A DNA stretch of 64,000 nucleotides, from assembly GCA_036927565.1 (NCBI GenBank), contig JAYESD010000003.1, positions 36,893,325 through 36,957,324 of the forward strand. Direction: 5' to 3'. The notes under the pieces were generated by a model. It saw only the letters and a program-made list of their open reading frames with translations. It made no database searches and had not been told where the DNA came from. Of the stretch, positions 43,831 through 54,013 are shown piece by piece. The position numbers were made by a program, and so were the translations under genes. Each line of letters begins with the position of its first letter. Within the stretch, counting starts at the first letter, position 1. The DNA comes from Tuctoria greenei (taxonomy: Eukaryota; Streptophyta; Magnoliopsida; Poales; Poaceae).

Positions 43831-46398
43831 ATGGTGAGGACTCGCAACCAGAGGGATGGCAATGATGAAGAGGAGAACAATGGAGTGCCTCAGAACAACA
43901 ATGGGCAAGGATCTACTCAGGGAGGTATCAACATCGAGCAGCTATTGGCCATGCAAAACCAGCTCATGCAGACCATGATACAGACTATGGGACAGCTGCA
44001 AGCTGGCAATATCAACAATCAGCCCCACATGCCTCCACCGCCACCCCCGCCTCCTCATAACCGGTTGGGAGAGTTTATGAGGACTAGGCCGCCAACCTTT
44101 GCTCAAGCCGCAAACCCTATGGATGCGGATGATTGGCTCAAGTCCGTGGAGAAGAAGCTAGCTATTGTCCAATGTAGTGACCGGGAGAAGGTGCTATTTG
44201 CTTCTCATCAACTAGTTGGAGCAGCTGCGGATTGGTGGGATGCTTATCGCAATGCTAATGAGAACCAAGAAAGAATCACTTGGGCCGAATTCAAGGAGAA
44301 TTTTCGTTCTCATTATGTGCCCGAGGGAGTTATGATCTTGAAGAGGCAAGAATTTGAGAATTTAAGGCAAGGAAGATCAAGCGTGAGTGAATATCTCAAT
44401 AAATTCACTCAACTCTCAAGGTATGCGCCTGAGGATGTTAGTCGGGACAGCCCGAAGCAATACTTGTTCATGAGGGGCTTGAACAATGAGATCCAAGTGC
44501 AACTACTCAACTGCGATTATGCCAATTTTCAGAAACTTGTGGACAAAGCAATTGTGGTTGAGAACAAGATCCGTGAGATGGAGCAAGAAATCAAGAGGAA
44601 GGCGCCGTATCAAGGACAGCAACAAGGAAGTAATGTGCACCCTCGCCTTGCACCACCCAATGCGCCTCATTACAGCTCCTCTATTCCTGCTCAGCGCCCT
44701 AATTATGCTCCACGCCCAACTCAGTTCGTGCAGCAACGCCCTGTCATGCAAGCACCTAGGCCTCCGATGCCTTATGCACCTCGTGCTGATTTTCCTGGAG
44801 CCAATGTTCAAAACCAAACTCGTCCCAATAATTCTGGTGGAGTTAGGAAGTGTTATACTTGTGGAGAAGCTGGACACTTTGCGCATCAATGTCCTAAGTC
44901 GGGCCTTGGTCAAGGAAGCAATGCACCGAGGCAAAACCCAAGACCTAATGGAGGACAACCACAAGGAAGTCGTGGACAGCAGAATTTTTCTCGTGGCAAC
45001 GTGAACCATGTCTCTACGGAGGATGCTCAACAAGTGGATGATGTGGTCATTGGTATGTTTCTCGCCAACTCCAACCCCGTGACTATGTTATTTGATTCTG
45101 GAGCATCGCATTCATTCATTGCATCGAAGTATGTTGCCAAGTATAGTTTGCCTATCTCTCATATGAAGATTACTCTGTTGGTTAAGTCTCCTGGAGGAGA
45201 GATGAGGACAAATATAGTATGTACAAAAGTAAGCCTTAGAATAAGGGGGATAGACTTCTCCGCCAACCTCATAGTTTTGGATTCTCAAGGATTGGACATT
45301 ATACTTGGTATGGCCTGGTTGAGGAAGCACAATGGAGTTATTGAGTGTGCCACAAAGATGGTGAAGTTGACTAATGAGGAAGGGATCACCGTAGAATATG
45401 AAGCATCTCAAACTGCACCGAAGCAATTGGAGCTGGATCATATGGACGGTGCCGCAATTGAGGAGATTCCGGTAGTGTGTGAATTTTTGGATGTGTTTCC
45501 AGATGAGTTGCCAGGTATGCCACCTGATCGAGACATTGAGTTTGTTATTAATTTAATACCTGGAACTGCACCTATAGCTAAGAGGCCGTATAGGATGCCT
45601 CCTATGGAATTAGCGGAGCTCAAGAAGCAAATTCAAGAGCAATTAGAGAAGGGTTTTATTCGCCCAAGCTCTTCACCTTGGGGAGCGCCCGTTCTATTTG
45701 TGGACAAGAAGGATGGAACGCAAAGGATGTGCGTGGATTACCGAGCTCTCAACGAGGTAACAATCAAGAACAAGTACACCTTGCCCCGTATAGAGGATTT
45801 GTTTGATCAGATGAAAGGCGCCTGTGTGTTTTCCAAGATTGATTTGAGGTCGGGATACTTTCAAATGAAGATCAGACCATCGGACATACCCAAAACAGCT
45901 TTTAGAACACGGTATGGATCTTATGAGTACACCGTGATGTCATTTGGATTGACAAATGTGCCTGCCTACTTTATGTACCTCATGAATAAGGTCTTCATGG
46001 AGTACTTGAATGGATTTGTTGTGGTGTTTATTGATGATATTATGATCTACTCGAAGGATGAGAAGGAACATGAGGAACACTTGAGGCTTACGCTGCAGAA
46101 ATTGAGGAAGCATCAATTGTATGCCAAGTTCAACAAGTGCCAATTTTGGTTGAAAGAGGTGCCATTTTTGGGTCATATAATCTCAGGAGGAGGAGTATCG
46201 GTTGACCCCGGAAAAGTGAGAGATGTGTTGAAGTGGGAGCCGCCGCAAAATGTCAAGGAAATAAGGAGTTTTCTTGGGATGGCTGGATATTACCGTCGGT
46301 TTATCAAGGATTTTTCCAAGATAGCCAAGCCTATGACGGAGTTGCTAATGAAGGGAAAGGCGTTCCAATGGACTGAAGCTTGTCAAAACAGTTTTTAG
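43831..46398 (+). CDS. E3 Gag-protease-reverse transcriptase (855 codons, pol truncated by TAG)
   Basis: The start ATG gives 'MVRTRNQRDGNDEEENNGVP'. Residues ~1-330 are Gag, with a seven-proline run, capsid motifs ('DADDWLKSVEKKLAIVQC', 'MILKRQEFENLRQGRSSVSE') and a Pro/Gln-rich region. The zinc knuckle CYTCGEAGHFAHQC starts at residue 341. Protease follows with 'LFDSGASHSFIASKYV' (Asp ~422), then RT with 'PSSSPWGAPVLFVDKKDGTQ', 'FSKIDLRSGYFQM', 'FGLTN' and the active-site FIDD at residues 735-736 (46033-46038), all intact. The frame ends at TAG (46396) in the linker to RNase H, where E5 has GAG. Apart from that stop, this part looks functional: Gag builds the particle, protease matures it and RT makes cDNA. 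Confidence 0.93.
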   Translation: MVRTRNQRDGNDEEENNGVPQNNNGQGSTQGGINIEQLLAMQNQLMQTMIQTMGQLQAGNINNQPHMPPPPPPPPHNRLGEFMRTRPPTFAQAANPMDADDWLKSVEKKLAIVQCSDREKVLFASHQLVGAAADWWDAYRNANENQERITWAEFKENFRSHYVPEGVMILKRQEFENLRQGRSSVSEYLNKFTQLSRYAPEDVSRDSPKQYLFMRGLNNEIQVQLLNCDYANFQKLVDKAIVVENKIREMEQEIKRKAPYQGQQQGSNVHPRLAPPNAPHYSSSIPAQRPNYAPRPTQFVQQRPVMQAPRPPMPYAPRADFPGANVQNQTRPNNSGGVRKCYTCGEAGHFAHQCPKSGLGQGSNAPRQNPRPNGGQPQGSRGQQNFSRGNVNHVSTEDAQQVDDVVIGMFLANSNPVTMLFDSGASHSFIASKYVAKYSLPISHMKITLLVKSPGGEMRTNIVCTKVSLRIRGIDFSANLIVLDSQGLDIILGMAWLRKHNGVIECATKMVKLTNEEGITVEYEASQTAPKQLELDHMDGAAIEEIPVVCEFLDVFPDELPGMPPDRDIEFVINLIPGTAPIAKRPYRMPPMELAELKKQIQEQLEKGFIRPSSSPWGAPVLFVDKKDGTQRMCVDYRALNEVTIKNKYTLPRIEDLFDQMKGACVFSKIDLRSGYFQMKIRPSDIPKTAFRTRYGSYEYTVMSFGLTNVPAYFMYLMNKVFMEYLNGFVVVFIDDIMIYSKDEKEHEEHLRLTLQKLRKHQLYAKFNKCQFWLKEVPFLGHIISGGGVSVDPGKVRDVLKWEPPQNVKEIRSFLGMAGYYRRFIKDFSKIAKPMTELLMKGKAFQWTEACQNSF

Positions 46399-46782
46399 GA
46401 GTCGAAGAAGAGGTTAACAACAGCCCTAGTTTTGGTATTGCCGGATGTAAGCAAGGGTTTTGATATTTATTGTGACGCATCAAGACAAGGACTCGGATGC
46501 GTGCTTATGCAAGAAGGTCAAGTGGTTGCCTATGCGTCAAGACAATTGAAGAAACATGAGCAGAATTACCCAACACATGATTTAGAACTTGCAGCCGTGG
46601 TACATGCATCGAAGATTTGGAGACACTATATTCTTGGACATAGGTGTGAAATTTACACGGATCATAAGAGTTTGAAGTATATTTTCACACAAACGGATCT
46701 GAACTTGAGGCAACGAAGATGGTTGGAGCTCATCAAAGATTATGATTGGGGATCAACTATCATCCGGGAAAGGCCAATGTAG
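46399..46782 (+). pseudogene. E3 RNase H, in frame after the TAG, frameshifted at its end
   Basis: It continues in the frame of the upstream ORF: 'FDIYCDASRQGLGCVLMQEG', 'HDLELAAVVHASKIWRHYIL', 'CEIYTDHKSLKYIFTQTDL' and 'QRRWLELIKDYD'. The acidic residues (YCDAS, TDHK) are present. Near 46745 a base is missing compared with E4 and E5 (GATTGGGG against GATGTGGG), so the 'GINYHPGKANVVADALSRK' tail is read in another frame from 46746. Confidence 0.9.
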
Positions 46783-47708
46783 TGGCCGATGCTTTGAGTA
46801 GAAAGGGAGTAAGTCATCGACTCTTAGTTCGAGAGTTACCATTCGAGTTATGTAAGGAGTCTGAACGGTTGAACCTCGGGTTTGCAAATGAGACGGAGAT
46901 GATGGAGTTAAACCCAATCTTGGAGCAAGAAATTCGAGAGGCCCAAACCGCAGATGAAGAGATCAAGGAAATCAAGGAAAGGACTGAGGAAGGGAGAGAA
47001 TTCAGATTTGATGAAGACGAATATGGTACCTTATGGCTTGGAAAGAGAATCGTTGTGCCTAATGTAAAACATATTCGGGAGACAATATTAAAGGAGGCAC
47101 ATGACTCGCCTTACTCGATTCACCCCGGATGTACGAAGATGTACAAGGACTTGAAGGCTTGCTATTGGTGGGATAGCATGAAAAAGGACATAGCTGAATA
47201 TGTGGTATTGTGTGATGTGTGTCAACGAGTCAAGGCGGAACATCAAAGGCCAGCTGGACTATTAAAACCATTAAAGATTCCGGAATGGAAGTGGGAAGAA
47301 ATTGGTATGGACTTCATAGTTGGGTTACCACGTACTCAGTCCGGGTATGACTCAATTTGGGTAATTGTGGATCGCTTAACCAAGTCGGCTCATTTTGTCC
47401 CTGTGAAGACCAAATATACAGCTGCACGATTGGCTGAAATATACATGGACCATATTGTGTGTCGATATGGAGTCCCTAAAAAGATAGTCTCGGATAGAGG
47501 TTCTCAATTTACCTCTAGATTTTGGCAAAAATTGCATGAAGCTTTGGGAATGAGGTTGAATTTTAGTTCAGCATATCATCCTCAAACGGATGGACAAACC
47601 GAGAGGACCAATCAGATTTTGGAGGACATGTGTAAGAGCTTGTGCTTTAAAGCATGGGAAAAGTTGGGACAAAAGCTTGCCATAAGCGGAATTTTCATAC
47701 AACAATAG
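46746..47708 (+). pseudogene. E3 integrase N-terminus and catalytic core
   Basis: This 320-codon frame starts with the RNase H tail ('ANVVADALSRKG'). The HHCC zinc module follows ('EAHDSPYSIHPGCTKMYKDL', 'CDVCQRVKAEHQRPAG'). All three catalytic residues of the core are intact: Asp 47370-47372 ('IVDRLTKSAHF'), Asp 47493-47495 ('SDRGSQF') and Glu 47601-47603 ('GQTERTNQ'), with exactly 35 residues between the last two. A one-base insertion near 47627 (ACATGTGTAAGAG against ACATTCTAAGAG in E4) throws the frame off just after the core. Confidence 0.92.
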
Positions 47709-48549
47709 TTACCAAGCAAGTTTGAAGATGTCACCATATGAAGCACTTTATGCAAGGAAGTGTAGGACACCTTTATTCTGGAATGAGGCAGGAGAAACTC
47801 AAGTATTTTGTCCGAATGTGTTGCAAGAAGCCGAAAAGCAAGCCCAAATGATTCGTGAAAACTTGAGGGCAGCCCAATCAAGGCAAAAAGGCTATGCGGA
47901 TAATAGGAGAAGGAAATTAGCCTTTGAAATAGGAGATTTTGTTTACCTCAAGGTGTCACCAATGAGAGGTCATAAGAGGTTTCACATAAGAGGGAAGCTT
48001 GCACCTCGCTATATTGGACCATTCAAGATTTTGGACAAAAGAGGAGAAGTAGCGTATAAGTTGGAGATGCCACCTCATCTTTCATACGTGCATGATGTCT
48101 TTCATGTTTCCCAGCTCAAGAAGTGTTTGAGAGTACCGGAAGAACAAGTGCCAATGGAAGAATTGGAACTAGAGGAAGATTTGACGTATGCTGAGCAACC
48201 GGTCAAAGTCTTGGAAACTAAGGAGAGGGTCACAAGGAACAAGGTCATTAGATGGTGTAAAGTTCAATGGAAGCACCATACCGGAAAAGAAGCAACTTGG
48301 GAGCTAGAAGATGATCTCAAGAAGGAATTTCCCTATCTCTTCTTTTCCGCGTCGAATCTCGAGGGCAAGATTCATTTTAAGGGGGGTAGGTTTGTAACAC
48401 CCTCATTTTCATGCATCATGCCCTACATACACTCATATACATGTTTAACATTAACCCACATAAAGAGGAACGAGTTTAACTTTATTTCGGAGCATTTAAA
48501 ATTGATTTGGAGCAAAACCGCACTTAAAACGCAGGAAAGTGCAGACTAG
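47628..48549 (+). pseudogene. E3 integrase C-terminus with chromodomain, running into the 3' LTR
   Basis: The new frame gives 'MSPYEALYARKCRTPLFW' and the SH3-like 'RGKLAPRYIGPFKILDKRG'. Next come 'VHDVFHVSQLKKCLRVPEEQ' and the chromodomain 'AEQPVKVLETKERVTRNKVI...WKHHTGKEATWELEDDL' (about 48189-48345). The chromodomain of this lineage recognises heterochromatic histone marks and steers integration. The frame does not stop at the polypurine tract. It crosses it and continues ~50 codons into the LTR, ending at 48549. Confidence 0.9.
48376..48392 (+). other. E3 polypurine tract
   Basis: TTTTAAGGGGGGTAGGT followed by TGTAACACCC. It lies inside the open integrase frame. E4 and E5 have the same tract before their 3' LTRs (near 52393-52409 and 62356-62373). 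Confidence 0.9.
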
Positions 48550-51236
48550 TCCAATTTTACTGAGGACTAGTCCGATTTCTCTCTGACTAAAAACGAACTT
48601 GTCCGTTTTTGCTGCGGACTAGTCCGATTTTGGCTCTGGAAAAATTCGGACTTGTCTGATTTTGTGCGGACTATGCCGATATTCCATGAATCCTTGAAAA
48701 TTTTCTAAGTCCTTGGACTTTTCCGGACTAGTCCGGTGTTCCGGTGGACTTGTCCATTTTCCTCTCTGTTCAAATTCGGACTTGTCCGATTTTTGGCCAG
48801 ACTTGTCCGATTTTCTCTCTGGACGACTTCGGACTAGTCCGGTCCTTTCCGGACTTGTCCGATATTTCGCGACTCCGAGTTGATCTTTTGTTTTACGACT
48901 TGTTTCTTGGGTTTCACGTTAAGTGGGCCTAGGTACGTCGTGCCTAACTCTTTTAGAGCCCATGTGGGACTCTAAACCGGCCTCTACTCATCCCAAAACT
49001 CGAAATCCATCTAACCCTAGCCTCCACCTCTATATAAACAGCCCCACCCCTTGGTTTGACATCTATTTGCCACTTTTCCACCCACCCAAACCCTAGTTCG
49101 TGGGGATCCACCATCAAGGAGGGAGGAGAAGATCCCAAGCAAGAAGAAGAAGAGGAGGAAACAAAGAAGGATAGAGATCTCCACCAAGTTTTGTCCTTCA
49201 CCACCAATTCATATCCAAGTTCATCACCAACCCTAGATCATCAAGATCCAAGTGTTACCTCCAAGTTTCTTGGTTCATTGGAGTTCTAAACACCTGGTAT
49301 ACCTTCTATTCTCTTTTCCATACGTGAATTCAACCCCTAATCTCCAAATTCATGTCGATCTAGAAAACCCTAATCCGCTGATCTCGCAGAGTGCGGACTT
49401 GTCCGGTCCCTAGCGGACTAGTCCGATCTTTCTGGTTAAATTGTGTTGAATTAATTCTAAAATTTGATCTAATCGAATCCAAACCTGTATAAACTTGTTA
49501 AAAGCTATTAGAACTAGTTAGTTACCATTTAAAGCAATCTAGTAACAAGTTCTACCTTGCATTTGCATCGATCATGCATGTCATGTCATATTGAGTAATA
49601 TTTGTGCACTCTTTGATTGTGTTTCTTGTCTTGTATGTTTATTGTGTGGATTAGACGGATTTGCGCTAGAAAGTGCCGCGGAGGATCTACAGCACCAGGA
49701 GTTTGAAGGCTTTGACCCTAATCAACAGCAAGGGCAAGGCAAGTGCCCTTGAAGCATATTAATCCTGTTTTTAAAATAAATGTTTTGTTTGTAAAACTGC
49801 ATGCTTGTGTCAATTTGATGGGAAATCCTATGGTAGGAAGTTTACTAGTTTTGTTTGACCACCCTTGTCACCTGGAATTTATGGTAGAGAGTCGGGAAGG
49901 CTTTTTACTTTTTGCTTCGCTTAATCAACTGGGATGGAAAACAACTATACCAATCAATTTATTTATGCATGGATGAGATTATGGATAACATGAACTGGTT
50001 AATATGGTATTGTAATGGGTGATCTAAGCAAGCCTGGTATGTGGATGGGTTGGATGTTATGGTGGTTTGCTTGCTTTAGATCTAAGCACCGGTTCATGTG
50101 AGAATAAGCCAGGACTACAGTGCCACCACGAGCCAAGTATGGGTGCGGCGTAGCTGATTAATTAGGTCTTTGCTAGTGCTGTTTGGACCATTGTGGATGC
50201 TCGGGGAAGGGGTAGTCGGATTGGGTTTGTTGATGATTGGTGGGACTACCCTGGGATCCGAATGGCTCAAGAGGGGGCCCTTGGTTGAAGATGTGCTCAG
50301 TTGGAGGCATCGCCACCGGTGAAACCTCAGTGGGGTCTAAATAGGCTAGTAATCCCTTTGTAAAGGCTATTTTGTGATCTCTTGGCCACACACCAACGGA
50401 AGTGTGTAATATGACTGACGGGTCATGGGCATAAGGGAGATTCTTAGTCGCCAAAAGGTGATGAAATCACGAACACGTGGGTAAAGAGGTACAAACTCTA
50501 CAGAGTCAAATAAAACTATCTTGATAGCCGTGCTCCCGGTTATGAGCACCTGGACAACTTCCATGATTAGAGGGTATTTGGTATTGGTGATGGTTATGGA
50601 TGGTTATGGATTAATTTCTGGTATTGAATATGGTTATTGGCAATGGTGAAATCTGAAATTATTGATAAGGATGGTGAATTATGGACTGGTATTATGATAT
50701 TATTTATGATTATGATGGGTTTACTTCACATACATATAATATGTTGCTTTTCAAATGTTTTACTGTACTTTTCAGCACTTTGCCATTATTATTGTCGTCA
50801 TTTGAATCAGCCACATGTCATACTTTCCACACTTGCTGAGTACGACATGTACTCACTCTTGCAATCCCCCCCCAACAGTTGCAGGTCAGGATTGGGAGTT
50901 TAATGGCGATAATGCGGAGTTCTAGGCCGTGTCTACCGTCAGCTTTGCCTGTGGTGTTGATTGGAGCTGCGCATACATACCCTGTCGCTTATGCTGCATA
51001 GTTGCTTAGTTTGCTTTATTAGTTTATTTCCGCTGCATTAGTTGAACTTATCATTAATATTCATTGGAGCTTGTATTCGAGGATAATCTAGTTTGTGTAA
51101 TAAAATTTGGTTAATTAATCTTGTTCTGTGGTAATTTTCTGTATACTCTTTTGTGATTGCACTCGTGTATGTGTGATGAATATCCTGAGCACACATATAC
51201 ATTAGCTTGGTTCATTTTTCGGAACCGGGCGTCACA
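48393..51236 (+). repeat. E3 3' LTR (family A)
   Basis: 2,844 bp, TGTAACACCCTC...GGGCGTCACA. The palindrome array is at about 48540-48862, TATA box 49031-49038, downstream pair 49394-49425 and AATAAA 51099-51104. It is followed by the GATGT duplication and then E4 integrase. Differences from the 5' LTR cluster in the palindrome array. Confidence 0.95.
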
Positions 51237-51241
51237 GATGT
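51237..51241. repeat. Target-site duplication GATGT (right of E3)
   Basis: This is the second copy of the 5-bp duplication. The E4 coding sequence continues immediately with the last Cys of the HHCC module ('CQRVKVEH'). Confidence 0.97.
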
Positions 51242-52339
51242 GTGCCAACGAGTAAAGGTTGAACATTAAAAGCCAGCTGGATTATTGCAGCCGTCGAAGA
51301 TCCCGGAATGGAAGTGGGGAGAAGTTGATATGGATATCATAGTTGGACTACCTCACACTTCAGTAGGATATGATTCAATATGGGTTATTATGGATCGGTT
51401 GACAAAATCAGCACATTTCATTCCTGTAAAGACTACCTCTGGTGGAGCAAAGTTGGTAAATTATATATGGGAAGAATAATGTGTTTACATGGCGTACCAA
51501 AGAAAATAGTGTCCGATAGAGGTTCACAATTTACCTAAAGGTTCTGGCAAAAGCTGCACGAATCTATGGGTACTCAATTGAATTTCAGTTTTGCCTATCA
51601 CCCTTAGATGAATGGACATACCAATAGAACAAATCAAATATTGGAGGACATTCTAAGAGCTTGTGCGCCTAAGTATGGAGGAAGTTGGGACAAGAGTCTG
51701 CAGTATGCTGAATTTTCTTACAACAACAGTTATCAAGGAAGCTTGAAGATGTCACCATATGAGGCATTATATGGGAGAAGGTGTAGAAGACCCTTGTTTT
51801 GAAATGAGACAAGGGAAACTCAAGTGTTTGGACCTGATGTGATCCGGGATGCTGAAAAGCAAGTTCAGACAATCCACGAAAATTTGAGAGCTGGTTAGTC
51901 AAGAAAAAGGGTTACAGAATAATAGATGAAGAAGCCTATCTTTTGAGGTGGGAGACTTCAGAAACCTCAAAGTCTTACTCATGTGAGGTCACAAGCGATT
52001 TAACATCAAAGGCAAGTTGGCACCTCGCTATATTCGACCATTCAAGATTTTGGACAAACGGGAAGAAGTAGCCTATAAGTTGGAAATGCCAGCACATCTT
52101 TCCGATGTTCATGATGTGGTCCATGTTTATCAACTCAAGAACTGTCTGAGGGTTCCGGAAGAGCAGGTACTGATGGAAGAATTGGAGCTTGAGGAAGATT
52201 TGACCTATGTTGAGCAACCTGTTAACATTTTGGACATCAAGGAAAGGGTTACAAGGAACAAGGTGATTAGATGGTGCAAAGTGCAATGGAAGCATTATAC
52301 AGAATCGGAAGCAACTTGGGAGTGAGAAGACGATCTCAA
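51242..52339 (+). pseudogene. E4 integrase core and chromodomain, after E3 (broken)
   Basis: It continues with 'CQRVKVEH', 'PEWKWGEVDMDIIVGLP' and 'VIMDRLTKSAHFIPVK' (first Asp present). After frameshifts comes 'MNGHTNRTNQILEDILRA', where the catalytic Glu of 'GQTERTNQ' is Asn (51623-51625). Next are 'MSPYEALYGRRCRRPLF', a stop, 'APRYIRPFKILDKREEVAYK' and the chromodomain region 'VEQPVNILDIKERVTRNKVI...SEATWE', ending at a TGA (52323) where other copies read on. It is inactive. Confidence 0.9.
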
Positions 52340-52409
52340 GAAGGAATTTCCCTATTTTTTCCTTTCACGTCGAATCTCGAGGGCGAGATTCATTTAAAGG
52401 GGGTAGGTT

Positions 52410-54013
52410 TGTAACACCCTCATTTTCATGCAAAATGCATTGCATACATCCTCATACATGTATAAAATTAAGCAACGTAAAGTTGAACAAGATTAAAATG
52501 AATTTAGGCCAAATCAGCAAATTAGTTCTGTCAGGGTGCAGACTTATCCGGCCATAACCTCGGACTAGTCCGGTGACCCTAATTTCATTCAGAAAATCCA
52601 GTTTCCTTCAGATCCAAGACTTGTTCGGCACAGTGCACGGACTAGTCCAGTTTGTTCTCTGATGTTGTTCGAACTTTTCGTGGTCCAAGCGGACTAGTCC
52701 ATTCCTTGTTGAATTTTAGTCTAGAAACATTTTATTCTGCAACCCTGGACTTGTCCGGACTTATACACTGGACTAGTCTGATGTAGCCTCTATTCCAAAA
52801 TGAACTTGTCTGGTCCCTTATGCAGACTAGTCCGGTCTGCAGAAAGTAACTCGAATTCTATTATTTCTCCACGATTGGTTATTGGGTAATTGCCTTAATT
52901 CGGCCCAAGAACTTCGTGCCCAACCTCAGATGAGCCCAAGTGGACCCCACCTTGGCCCCTACATGCCCCCCACCGAAATCCACTTGGAATTCACCCCAAA
53001 ACTCTACCTCTCCACCCCTTTCTAAGCAACTCAATACCCTCACCTCTCCAACCTTTGAGAAAAATCCTCGCTGCCGCCCTTGCCTTGCGCCGACATCAAG
53101 AAGAAGCTCATGAGCAAGGAGAAGGAGAAGAGGGAGAAGGCTAGTGGGGTCTAAATATGCTAGTAATCACTTTGTAAAGGCTATTTTTATCTCTTGGCCA
53201 CACACCTAAGGAAGTGTGATATGGCATAATTGAGATTCCATAGTCGTTGAAAGGTGATGAAATCGTGAATATGTGGGTAAAGTGGTACAACCTCTCCAGG
53301 GTGTGTTTAAAACTATCATGATAGACGTGCTCTCGGTTATGAGCAACTTGGACCCTCACATGATTAGAATTTGGACATGAACATGATTTAATGGATGGAA
53401 TGGGATTCGGAATTTGTATTGGTTAATTAATTGGCTTTGGTACATGGAATTGATGAAATAGAGACATATGAGCAGTTATGAGTTGATTATGGATTATTTA
53501 TACTGGTATTGGTTACTTAGGTTGAAATTAATGTTATTTGTGTTATTTTGGGAAGGATCTCACTTAATGATTAAATAATTGCGTATTCAACTGTTTTGAA
53601 TGTACTTTTTGCAATTAGCCCATTTTATCATCATTCTTTGTTTAAGCTGCATGTCATACTTTCCCACACTTGTTGAGTACAACATGTGCTTACCCTTGCT
53701 ATTCCCCCAATAAATTGAGACATAGGCGACCCTGTGGAGTACCAAGAGGTATTTGAGGAGTTCTAGGCGTGCGTGTTACCGTCAAGCTTGCCTGTGGAGT
53801 TTGGAGTCATAGTGTTTAGTGTTTTCCACTGAAGTGTTAGAGAGTTTGTATTCAAAACTATTTGGATTTGTAATAAGGGACTATTATTAGTGTTATTAAT
53901 CGGGACATGGTTATAATCTGTTTATCGTTTGTGAATCACTTGTGTATGTGTGTTAGACATCCTGGACACACATATGCATCACACTTAGTTCATTTTCAAA
54001 ACCAGGTGTCACA
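52410..54013 (+). repeat. E4 3' LTR (family B) with ~1.16-kb internal deletion
   Basis: It starts TGTAACACCCTCATTTTCATGC and ends CCAGGTGTCACA, 1,604 bp. Compared with the 5' LTR, sequence between about 34660 and 35820 is missing at the junction near 53142. Its palindrome array is at about 52536-52840. It has an intact LTR start, unlike both family B 5' LTRs here. It abuts the truncated E5 5' LTR directly at 54013/54014. Confidence 0.9.

Larger units (their letters stand above)
40717..51236 (+). mobile_element. E3: near-complete family A Ty3/gypsy chromovirus
   Basis: The element is 10,520 bp with 2,843- and 2,844-bp LTRs, primer site, gag-pol and polypurine tract, and a perfect 5-bp target duplication. 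Gag-pol has only three lesions: a TAG at 46396, a frameshift near 46745 and a frameshift near 47627. The two LTRs differ at about 62 positions by my hand alignment (about 2.2%), which at the commonly used grass rate of 1.3e-8 per site per year is under a million years. It is the most recent full insertion here. Gene order gag-PR-RT-RH-INT plus chromodomain and the long LTR fit the Tekay/Del chromoviruses. Confidence 0.95.
34045..54013 (+). mobile_element. E4: family B Ty3/gypsy chromovirus, split by E3
   Basis: The element comprises a truncated 5' LTR (34045-36692), primer site, leader, gag, protease, RT, RNase H and the N-terminal part of integrase. E3 is then inserted, after which come the rest of integrase with chromodomain, a polypurine tract and a 3' LTR (52410-54013) with an internal deletion. 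The proteins are close relatives of E3 and E5. Numerous stops, a lost RT active site and a lost integrase Glu make it inactive. Its LTRs are clearly more diverged from each other than those of E3, consistent with E4 being the older host. Confidence 0.9.
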
